From Bos javanicus (lineage: Eukaryota > Chordata > Mammalia > Artiodactyla > Bovidae): a stretch of DNA of 64,000 nt. The translations under genes and the position numbers were made by a program. A model generated the notes under the pieces. It was not told where the DNA came from. It saw only the letters and a program-made list of their open reading frames with translations, and did not search any database. Below are positions 10,629 to 18,775 of this stretch, one piece after another. Position 1 is the first letter of the stretch. Every line of letters starts with the position of its first letter. The stretch spans positions 85,275 through 149,274 of the forward strand of contig NW_026894320.1 of the NCBI RefSeq assembly GCF_032452875.1. The letters are read 5' to 3'.

Positions 10629-13236
10629 AACCCTGAGGTTCCTGCCTCAACTGGAGATGAGGCCCTCTTCCAATGCACCAAACCCAGTGGAGTGCCGAGA
10701 GGCCCCTCCCACCTCCAGTTTCCCTGACTTCTCAGAGCCACCATGAGAAGCCCCCTGAGGTCACCTGCACAAGTCGAGGGACCCCAGGGTGTCCTGCCTC
10801 AACCCGAGAAAGACCTCGAGAGACCTTCTTCAACACGTCTCGAGGCCAGATTCCCCTACTGCCGTGAGCCGGCATATTGCATATTGAGTGCATATTGCAT
10901 ATTGCATATTGAGTGCAGCACTTTCCACAGCATCATCTTTCAGGATCTGGAATAGCTCCACTGGAATTCTATCACTGCTGGGAGCCAGTGAGGAACTCCG
11001 CCCATGACAAAGGTCATGAGGAAGGAGGCTCGGCATACGCAAAGGCGGGATCGAGCTTCAGGAGTCCCCCTGGAAATTCTCGAGCATATACCCCCCAAAC
11101 CAGAGTCTGCCTACTTTCTGCTTGTGCTTGCACCTAAACCTCTGACTTTACGGGGGCTCTGCCCCACTACCTCTCTCTGAAAAAAGAGTTAGCTTACAGT
11201 CCCAGTTAATAATTCCTGGGTGTGACAGTGTTTAACCTACAAACTCCTTTGGAAATCCTCTAGCCTGCCTGAATAGGTTTTTCCGGCCACATGTGATTGT
11301 TCAGAGCCTCCCAACTGTGAGAGGCAGGAGATGTTCTAAACTGTCTAAACACAAATTCTTTTGAGTAGTTACAAGATTGATTAGAAATTGTATTGGTGAA
11401 TGGTTTTTCACTTGTTGGGCCATTGTTTGCTGCTAAGTTTCCATATCCCTTACCTGCTGTGTCCCTGGCAGTGTATTGATTAATATAATTGGTGTAAGTA
11501 GTAGCTTTAATGTTTGTAACCTGGGACCCTTGAGTTAATTCTTTTTCTTGTTATAGCCCACCACACCTTTGCTCTGTAGGAATGCAACTTTATCTAATGC
11601 TTTTTTGGAGGGTGGCTCCTGACCAACCACCTTTAGAGAAAAATAAGTTTTCTGAAGAAAAGGTCTTAAAATGTTAACAGGCCTCCGGGCCAGAAGATGA
11701 TGCAAATCACCTAAGCTTTTGCATATGATAAGTTTGCAGGAAGAAAGCCTGGTTTGCTGCAAGACTCTACCCCTTCCCCCATTATCCTCTATGCATAACT
11801 TAAGGTATAAAAACTACTTTGAAAAATAAAGTGCGGGCCTTGTTCACCGAAACTTGGTCTCACCATGTCGTTCTTTCTCTTACCTTCTGGCTGAATTATT
11901 CAGCCTCTTTTCGCCACTGAATTTCCTCACTGAGCTATCCTCATTCTATTACTCTTTATATCCTTAATTAACATTTAATTAAGCAGTGGTTTCCTGATCT
12001 TCGCCTACGCCGTCTCTCCTTCGAATACCCTGGATCAGCCGGGGCTGGTCCCCGGCACCCTACCATGGCTCGAGAGCAATGACGCGCTCGCCCTCGCCAC
12101 TCGCATGGAGACCCGACTTCCCTGGCGCCCCACGAGAGGCTCACTGACCTCGCCGTCGTACCTCGTGAGAAAGCGCACACTGGGGCCGCCGCTCGAGAAC
12201 AACCCCAAGACTCCCCCGTCATCGCGAGATGAGGGCCTTCGTCTCCTGCATGGCCTAGAGACCAATCTCGCGACCTCTCTCCAAAAGCCTCAGGAGGCTT
12301 GACTCCCTTTAGTCCACCCAGTGAGCTCCAAGAGATACCCGTGGCGACTCGAGAGCAGAGCGGGGTTCTTTGCTTCCACTCGAGATGGATGCCTGTCTCC
12401 CCGGGTGTGTCTGGAATGCAACCCCGAGATCCCTGTCGCCCCTGGAGAGGAACACTGGCTTCTGGACACAAGCCTAGATGAGGTCTATTGGCCCTGCAGT
12501 CACTCGAGAGCAATCCCCAGCTTTCCTTCGCAACTCGAATGGAAGATTGGACTTCCCTGGGCCTACACAAGAAGCATCCTGAATTCCCCGTCGTAATTCG
12601 AGAATCCTGCTACACCTCGAGAAAAACCACGTGGTTCCCCCGTCATCGCAAGATGTAGCCCTGTGCCGCTACAGCGTCTCAGGAGAAGTCCCACTTTAGG
12701 AATTGGAGTTCGAAACGGTACTTGTCACCCTTGATGCGACCCACAAAGTGCCCCGACATCCCGGTCTCCCTCGAGAGGAACACCGAAGTTTTCTGGCAAC
12801 ACTTCCTCTGAGCCTCTTCTACCCTCCTGATCTGGACAGGAGGGTCGACTCCCCTGCTTTGTCTGGAAGGGGTTCCCGGCCTTCCGGTCGCACCTCAGGA
12901 TGAGGCCGGTCTCACGACGACATTCCAGACGTGGCCTCGTGGGTGGTTCCACATTCCGAAGGACCCCGATTTCCCGGTCCCCTCTTGATAAGAACCCGAT
13001 GCCCGGACACCTCTTCGAACTCCACCCTGTGAATGAAGTCAACACGAAGGGGCAGTGACTCGCCCGTGCATCGTCGGGAAAAGACCCCCAGGTTCCAAAT
13101 ACCGCTCGACAAGTGGCCTGTCTCCCCGGGAACACCTCGAGAGGCAAGCGGAGTTCCATGCCTCAACCCAAGACGAGGCCTGACTCTCCTGTCCCAAGTC
13201 TGCAGGGACCTTGCGGTCGGAGTCTGAAGTCAGAGG
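10629..13236 (+). repeat. Satellite I monomer 6, LTR-bearing
   Basis: 2608 bp. First half of the third 4011-bp higher-order unit (10629-14639). It shares diagnostic variants with monomer 1, 10.6 kb upstream. Confidence 0.9.
10860..12057 (+). mobile_element. Solo LTR, copy 4
   Basis: 1198 bp, TGCCG...CGGCA, with CCCTAC at 10854-10859 and 12058-12063. It keeps the six-C run seen otherwise only in copy 1. Confidence 0.92.
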
Positions 13237-14639
13237 AACCCTGAGGTTCCTGCCTCAACTGGAGATGAGGCCCTCTTCCAATGCACCAAACCCAGTGGAG
13301 TGCCGAGAGGCCCCTCCCACCTCCAGTTTCCCTGACTTCTCAGAGCCACCATGAGAAGCCCCCTGAGGTCACCTGCACAAGTCGAGGGACCCCAGGGTGT
13401 CCTGCCTCAACCCGAGAAAGACCTCGAGAGACCTTCTTCAACACGTCTCGAGGCCAGATTCCCCTACTATGACTTGAGAGTAAAGACGCGCTCCCCCTCG
13501 CCATTCGCATGGAGACCCGACTTCCTTGCCGCCCCACGAGAGGCTCACTGACCTCGCCGTCGTACCTCGCGAGAAACCGCACACTGGGGCCGCCGCTCGA
13601 GAACAACCCCGAGCCTCCCCCGTCATCGCGACTTGAGGGCCTTCGTCTCCTGTATGGCCTAGAGACCAGTCTCTCGACCTCTCTCCAAACGCCTCAGGAG
13701 GCTTGACTCCCTTTAGTCCACCCAGTGAGCTCCAAGAGACACCCGTCGCGACTCAAAAGCAGAGCGGTGTTCTTTGCTTCCACTCGAGATGGATGCCTGT
13801 CTCACCGGGTACGTCTGGAATGCAACCCCGAGATCCCTATCGCCCCTGGAGAGGAACATTGGCTTCTGGACACAAGCCTAGATGAGGTCTATTGGCCCTG
13901 CAGTCACTCGAGAGCAATCCCCAGCTTTCCTTCGCAACTCGAATGGAAGATTGGACTTCCTTGGGCCAACACAAGAGGCATCCTGAATTCCCTGTCGTAA
14001 CTCGAGAATCCCGCTGCAACTCGAGAAAATCCACGTGGCTCCCCCGTCATCGCAAGATGAAGCCCTTTCCCGCTACAGTGTCTCAGGAGAAGTCCCACGT
14101 TAGGTATTGGAGGTCGAAACGGTACTTGGCACCCTTGATGCGACCCACAAAGTGCCCCGACATCCGGGTCTCCCTGGAGAGGAACACCGAGGTTTTCCGG
14201 CACCACTTCCTCTGAGCCCCTTCTACCCTCCTGATCTCGACAGGAGGGTCGACTCCGCTGCTTTGTCTGGAAGTGCTTCCGGACCTTCCGGTCGCACCTC
14301 AGTATGAGGCCGGTCTCACGACGACATTCCAGACGTAGCCTCGTGGGTGCTTCCACATTGTGAAGGACCCAGATTTCCCGGTCCCCTCTTGATAAGAACC
14401 CGATGCCCGGACACCTCTCCGAACTCCACCCTCTGAATGAAGTCAACACGAAGGGGCAGTCACTCTCCCATGTATCGTCCGGAAAAACCCCCAGGTTCCA
14501 AATACAGCTCGACAAGTGGCCTCTCTCCCCGGGGACACCTCGAGAGATAAGCGGAGTTCCATGCCATAACCCAAGACGAGGCCTGACTCTCCTGTTCCCA
14601 GTCTGCAGGGACCCTGCGATCAGAGTCTGAAATCAGAGG
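13237..14639 (+). repeat. Satellite I monomer 7, empty-site type, diverged edge copy
   Basis: 1403 bp, with empty target CCCTAC at 13462-13467. Up to about 13730 it follows monomer 5 almost exactly. From there it accumulates substitutions (for example AGAGACACC, CTCAAAAGC, GCTTCCGGACC, and CCTCTCCG for CCTCTTCG). Polarised divergence toward the array end is typical of the margin of a tandem array that is not being homogenised. Confidence 0.88.
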
Positions 14640-14830
14640 AACCCTGAGGTTCCTGCCTCACCTGGAGATGAGGCCCTCTTCCAATGCACCAAACCCAGTG
14701 GAGTGCCGAGAGGCCCCTCCCACCTCGAGTTTCCCTGACTTCTCAGAGCCACCATGAGAAGCCCCCTGAGGTCACCTGCACAAGTCCAGGGAAGCCAGGG
14801 TTTCCTGCCTCAATCCGAGAACGACCTCGA
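14640..14830 (+). repeat. Satellite I monomer 8, truncated at the array junction
   Basis: The first 191 bp of a monomer, with several private substitutions (CTCACCTGG, CAAGTCCAGGGAAGCC, CAATCCGAGAACG). It ends in GACCTCGA, where the second satellite family takes over. Confidence 0.88.
14824..14830. other. Junction between the two satellite families (7-bp shared sequence)
   Basis: The satellite I reading CGAGAACGACCTCGA and the second-family reading GTACCTCGAAAGAACAGG overlap in ACCTCGA. The following AAAAACAGGAACAAAACG is second-family sequence. Junction microhomology of this kind is expected from non-homologous or microhomology-mediated joining. The alternative is a coincidental match of a common satellite I core (CCTCGA). 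Confidence 0.8.
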
Positions 14831-14934
14831 AAAAACAGGAACAAAACGAAAATTTAAATGTGATATAAGCTTTTAGATGAACTATTAACACTAATTACAC
14901 TCGAAAATATCTGCCTATGAGAGTCTTGATTGAA

Positions 14935-15107
14935 GGCAGAGGAGAAGGGGACGACAGAGGATAAGATGGTTGGATGGCATCAGTGATTCGATGGACATGA
15001 GTTTGAGCAAGCCCCTGGAGTTGGTGATGGACACGGAAGCCCGGCGTCCTGCAGGCCTCGGGGTCCCAAAGTGTCAGACACGACTGAGCCACTGAACGGA
15101 ACTGAAC
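14935..15107 (+). mobile_element. Bov-tA SINE, unit 1
   Basis: It starts GGCAGAGGAGAAGGGGACGA, continues through GATGGTTGGATGGCATCA and GACATGAGTTTGAGCAAGC, and ends in GTCAGACACGACTGAGC and a CTGAAC-type tail. This is the tRNA-like head plus Bov-A body of the ruminant Bov-tA family. It is the same insertion in every unit, so it predates the amplification. In this copy the tail reads ACTGAACGGAACTGAAC, as in units 9-12. Confidence 0.85.
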
Positions 15108-15362
15108 TTACAATCGTTTCTCCAGGTGTTTTGGTTACCCGAGTTTCTATCCTGTGCTAAACTAAGTGACGACAGTGTACTGAAGAGCTGGGTAATTTCC
15201 AAATAAATTCAAGTTCTGAAACATTCACGCCTTGAAAGGACCTCCCTTTTACACAGAAACAAAAGAGATTTTTGACTATTCAATAATAGTGTCTGGCACC
15301 ATCCTGACATGTGAAACGTAAGAAAGCAATTTTTTTTTGTTTGGTTTTGTTCTGATCTTGGG

Positions 15363-15396
<34 letters not shown>

Positions 15397-15568
15397 CGTG
15401 TGTGCGGGCGTGCGTGCGGGGGAGGGGAGGGCCGCTACTATCACTGATAGGTATGTTCACCAATTTGTTGAATGCCAATATAAAAGTCAGTTCTTGGTTG
15501 CTGAAGGGAAATGTATGACTTGGTATTAAAAGAAGGTATGTGGCATGAAATCGCATTTTCTGAAGGAA

Positions 15569-15580
15569 AACGACGTCGTT
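15569..15580. promoter_or_regulatory. 12-bp perfect palindrome with GACGTC core (CRE/ATF-like)
   Basis: AACGACGTCGTT is self-complementary over 12 bp and contains three CpGs in an otherwise AT-rich context. It is intact in all twelve units, although the base two positions upstream changes (GGAAAACG to GGCAAACG). The GACGTC core is the centre of CREB/ATF sites. Binding is an inference. Confidence 0.4.
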
Positions 15581-15761
15581 CTTTCTTCCAGGTGGCAGTT
15601 TCAGGATGGGAGAAGCAAAGGAATGGGTACAGAATGGGATAAGGAGGTTGGAGGGAAAGTGGACCCCCAGAAAAGAGTGTTGTGCCTAGCACAAGGTTTC
15701 TTGAGAGGTTGAACTGCCTTTGCTAATGGATTTTAAGTTTCTTTACCTCTTCCGTGATCTC

Positions 15762-15779
15762 TTCTAGGTTGACCTAGAA
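15762..15779. promoter_or_regulatory. 18-bp interrupted palindrome TTCTAGGT-TG-ACCTAGAA
   Basis: Two perfect 8-bp inverted arms flank a TG centre. The arms contain AGGT/ACCT, resembling nuclear-receptor half-sites placed as an inverted repeat but lacking the last bases of AGGTCA. It is present in every unit about 100 bp before the BovA2 tail. Confidence 0.35.
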
Positions 15780-15879
15780 CAGAAATCTTTTGTTAGCTTT
15801 GGCTAAGTGGAGAAGTATTGCTTCACGGTGACTTGTGTGATCCTACCTGACTGTTCTAAACCCTTTTGTTATCTATGCA

Positions 15880-16170
15880 CTGCTGCTGCTGCTGCTGCTG
15901 CTGCTGCGAAGTCGTTTCAGTCGTGTCCGAGTCTGTGTGACCCCATGGACGGCAGCCCACCAGGCCCCGCAGTCCCTGGGGTTCTCCAGGCAAGAACACT
16001 GGAGTGGGTTGCCATGTCCTCCTCCAATGCATGAAAGTGAAATGTGAAAGTGAAGTCGCTCAGTCGTGCCCGACTCTGAGCGGCCCCATGGACTGCAGCC
16101 TACCAGGCTCTTCCGTCCATGAGATTTTCCAGGCAAGAGTACTGGAGTGGGGTGCCATTGCCTTCTCCCA
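15880..16170 (-). mobile_element. BovA2 dimeric SINE, unit 1
   Basis: Read on the minus strand it starts TGGGAGAAGGCAATGGCACC, has the two Bov-A halves (each with TGGAGTG/TTGCCTGGA and GTCGG-type ACGACTGA boxes), and ends in a (CAG)9 microsatellite, seen here as (CTG)9 at 15880-15906. Dimeric Bov-A with an AGC/CAG tail is the BovA2 family of ruminants. The open frames across it (for example 15873-16307 minus) are SINE translations and not genes. Confidence 0.9.
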
Positions 16171-16534
16171 TATCTATTCACAAGCCTGCCTAAATCATTG
16201 ACTTCTAGCCACCTTTGGGATGCCAATGACCACCCACCCTTACCAGGCCACAGAGGAGAGAAAACACTTACCACAGGAGGTCCGGGTAAGGAACAAGGAA
16301 CTAACAAGCTCCCACCAACCAGGATTCTGCAGAGGTCAACAAGAGGTCAGCAAGAGATGGGAGACTGCAGTCCAGAGGTCCTAGCAACTTCCAGCGAGCA
16401 GCAAAGACCCAGCATAGTCCAAACGAATTCAATGTTACCCAAAACAAATAAATAAACGGACAGAAGTTCTTGGAACACATGACTGAGGTTAGGGGTGAGG
16501 CAGTACATGTATGTGCCAGGATACTCTTAAAGTA

Positions 16535-17167
16535 CGAGAAAGCAAAGAAAGGAAAGACAACTCTCAAGCTGTCCAAAGTGATAAAAATGAATGATTACAC
16601 AGTTTTACTCGTATACACTAGCAGATAATAATCTGAAAAGGAATTAAAAAAAAATTCCCTTTCAATACTGTCAACATGAATCAAATGCTTTGCCACGGAT
16701 GTCACGTGGATGCAAGACTGGCACACTGGAAATTCTACACCGTGGCTGAAAAAGATCCTGAATACATGGACAGATATTCCATAGCGATGGAAAGACTTAA
16801 GATGGCAATACCATGGAATGCATCTTCAATCTGAAATGAAGATTCGGTATGACTTGATCGCTCAGAGCTTTTGTGTCATCAAGTGTTATGGAAGGATAAA
16901 AGAGATCGAGAAAGCTGCTGACATAGACTTGGGTCGGGGTGGGGGTGGGGGCAGTAAGAGTACCCCCTGCGGGTCTTTAGCCCGATGTGATGCAGCCACT
17001 AGCAGTCTGCTAAGGAAACAAAGGCAGTGTCTCAGAGCATGACACCAGACCCCCTCACCCACGACATGCATTGAGATAACATGGGCAGCAGGTGAGTCAT
17101 CCCGGGCTAAAAAATGATTGACATGAATCTTGAAGAAAGGCAGATTTCCAGGCAAATATGTCATTTC
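16535..17167 (+). other. Optional 633-bp block, unit 1 (present in long units only)
   Basis: The sequence lies between CTTAAAGTA and CTTAAC, and units 3-7 lack it. Around 16760-16850 the string ACATGGACAGATATTCCAT...GATGGAAAGACTTAAGATGGCAATACC resembles the L1 ORF2 segment that encodes DIPCSWIGRINIVKMAI, with frameshifts, so it may be a decayed LINE-1 fragment. A G-rich tract at 16931-16951 has four runs of three or more G. The rest (including a 73-74 aa open frame from 16818) matches no family I know. Confidence 0.6.
16931..16951 (+). other. G-quadruplex-capable tract
   Basis: Four G-runs (3, 4, 5 and 5) separated by one or two bases. In units 8-12 it changes to GGGGCGGGG plus a G run of 7-8, still able to form a quadruplex. 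Structure is predicted only. Confidence 0.5.
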
Positions 17168-17215
17168 CTTAACCTAGATGAGGAGAACAAGGTAAGAGGA
17201 AAACTTACTGTTTGG

Positions 17216-17255
17216 TTCAGGTCGCTTCGGACCCTTTTGGGGGAACCGACCTGAA
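17216..17255. other. Imperfect hairpin, 13-bp arms
   Basis: TTCAGGTCGCTTC (17216-17228) pairs with GAACCGACCTGAA (17243-17255), 12 of 13 positions, across a 14-base loop. In units 3-6 and 8-12 the CG in the left arm has become CA, weakening one pair. Role unknown. Confidence 0.5.
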
Positions 17256-18074
17256 GCCAGAGTCTAGCGGAAATACACAGGCTTTGAACATCGCTGAAGA
17301 CCAACATTTCCTAAGGAAAAAACGCATTGCTTAGCTCGAGGTCTGTCTGGGAAATTCTTACACATCAGGAGATGGCTCCGAGGTGGATTTCTACAAAGAA
17401 CATCCATGCAAAGGACAAGCCTGCACAGCTCTGTGCACATCTGCCCCCTCCCCCCCTCACAGCCAGCAGCATTTCCAAGTGACCTCCTAAGGCCTTCGCC
17501 AAACTACAGGGGCACCTCTGGGTTTCCTGTTTCCCTCATTTTTCGGAATCTTTTCTAAAAAAAAAAGAAAAACAAAAAACAAATTAAAAAAAAAAACAAA
17601 CCCGCACATTTCTTCGTAGAATGCCACAGTGGAAGGAAAACAGGCCTTGAATATTAAGACCTAAATTTGCAAAACACTTGGAGCTTGGTGTTTTGTTTTG
17701 TTTTGTTTGAATCAAACCACCACATCATTGAAAATTTTTACACGTTCTAATTATTCGGTTCCAAAACACCAAACTTGTCCTGCACACGGTCCCCATGGAA
17801 AGGCCCCTCAGCAGGACAGCCACAGATGCTGCCATGAAAGGGCAGCAGGGTGCCCTCCTCCCTTGTTTTCTGCCTGGGCGGCCACCGGGTTTTGAAACCC
17901 ATGCACCCTACTAAGTTTCTAGGGTGCAATTCGTGGACCCTTCCCTTTCCCATCCCAGCAGGTGGTCAAGGGCCCGCTGGCCTCCAAAGTGCCAGAAGCA
18001 GGGCTGGGCCAGCCGGCCAGAGTTCAGGGTTCTGGCCCTTGGACTTGCAGCGGACACTAGGCTGCTTGGGAAAA

Positions 18075-18621
18075 CCGCGCGGCTCTGACCTTTCAGCAAA
18101 GGGGTGGAGCGGTCAAGGCCTTGAGCCCAAAGGCGAGGCCTTTCTGCGACCGCCAGGTTGTGCCAACAGAGGGCGGACTACGTGGTTCCCTGCTCCACGC
18201 AGTCCCAGTTCCCTGACCTGTGGTCCGCACCCCTCCGCCGCGCCCACTGGATGCCGACCCTTGGGGACCCAGGAGCGCACGCAATGGGCGTTCCCAGCCG
18301 CCACGGCGACCCCCGAGAGGACAACGGGGAAGCCCTCCCCCACCCCCGCCAGGAGCCGACCCCCGCCCCGCGCCGCCCCGCCCCTGCCATGCTCCCGGTG
18401 CCTTCCCAGCCGCAGTGGGGATCCCCGGAGCACAACTGGGACCGCCCCCCATCCCCGCCACGACCCGATTCCCGACCCGCGCCGCCCGGCTTCGCCCCGC
18501 CCCGGGCGCGCTCCCGGTGCGCTGCCCACCTTCACCACGGGCTCCCGGTGAGCCCCGCCCCCACGCCCGGTTCCAGGAGAGCCTCTGGGACCTCGCTCCC
18601 GCCGCCAGGTGAAACGGGAGG
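18075..18621. promoter_or_regulatory. CpG-rich segment of unit 1, with CTCF-like motif at 18163-18177
   Basis: A block of very high GC and CpG content with several CCCCGCCCC (Sp1/GC-box) motifs and no TATA box, flanked by AT-rich spacer. CCAACAGAGGGCGGA at 18163-18177 matches 11 of 12 core positions of the CTCF consensus CCASYAGRKGGC. The right half is a degenerate minisatellite with 111-127 bp period (anchors GAGGACAACGGGG and GAGCACAACTGGG), two repeats in this unit. The 130-233 aa open frames here are stop-poor GC-rich DNA. A CpG-island-like promoter or insulator role is an inference. Confidence 0.65.
18163..18177 (+). promoter_or_regulatory. Candidate CTCF site, repeated once per unit
   Basis: The same 15 bases occur at 18163, 22586, 26374, 30172, 33967, 37763, 41561, 45985, 50646, 54853, 59266 and 63904 (start positions), with no change in any of the twelve units although nearby bases vary (CGCCCGG versus CGCCAGG just upstream). 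All are in the same orientation. Known: CTCF binds CCASYAGRKGGC-type cores. Seen: one mismatch (A for S). Occupancy is not shown by sequence. Confidence 0.5.
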
Positions 18622-18749
18622 ACAATCCATCCAGCCCACAGAGGCAATCCAAGCTGTCTAGAATTCAGGGATCCAACGAGGACTACGGAAAGGAAAGATG
18701 ACCTGACCTAGGAGGGCCATGATATTCTACAGAACCGGACAAAGTTGGT

Positions 18750-18775
18750 TTCCAAGGAAACTTGATTCCTTGGAA
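18750..18775. promoter_or_regulatory. Inverted repeat of TTCC-N2-GGAA (STAT-like) motifs
   Basis: The 10-bp arms TTCCAAGGAA (18750-18759) and TTCCTTGGAA (18766-18775) are exact reverse complements separated by 6 bp. Each arm also has the TTC-N4-GAA form recognised by STAT6-type factors. It is conserved in all eleven units that reach this point. It may act as a hairpin, as a protein site, or have no role. Confidence 0.45.

Larger units (their letters stand above)
1..14830. repeat. Satellite I (bovine 1.715/1.711b type) tandem array
   Basis: Seven complete head-to-tail monomers and one fragment, starting at 1, 2609, 5216, 6620, 9226, 10629, 13237 and 14640. Monomers without an insertion are 1403-1404 bp, matching the about 1.40 kb bovine 1.715 satellite. 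Monomers with a 1.2 kb insertion are about 2607 bp, matching what I recall of the 1.711b satellite. The sequence is full of recurrent CTCGAG/CTCGAGA cores, consistent with the short (about 31 bp) subrepeat origin described for this family. Repeats are nearly identical between copies except at the right edge. No coding capacity is seen. Confidence 0.92.

Noticed and set aside
1..14830. CENP-B box in satellite I
   Set aside because: I looked for TTCG-N4-A-N2-CGGG and its complement by eye and found only partial matches (for example CTTCGAATACCCTGG). No support for a functional box.
15873..16307. 141-144 codon minus-strand frames in each unit
   Set aside because: These are translations of the BovA2 SINE, with a serine run from its CAG tail, a common artefact in ruminant gene models.
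16818..17042. 73-74 codon frame in the optional block (MHLQSEMKIRYDL start)
   Set aside because: Recurs in most long units but is broken in units 2 and 10 by one-base changes in the C or G run and in unit 12 by a base loss. No known family. Too short and unsupported to call a gene.
17557..17709. A-rich tract as the tail of a processed pseudogene
   Set aside because: The upstream sequence gave no recognisable gene, there is no clear target duplication, and A-rich and T-rich tracts flank each other. Left as simple low-complexity linker.
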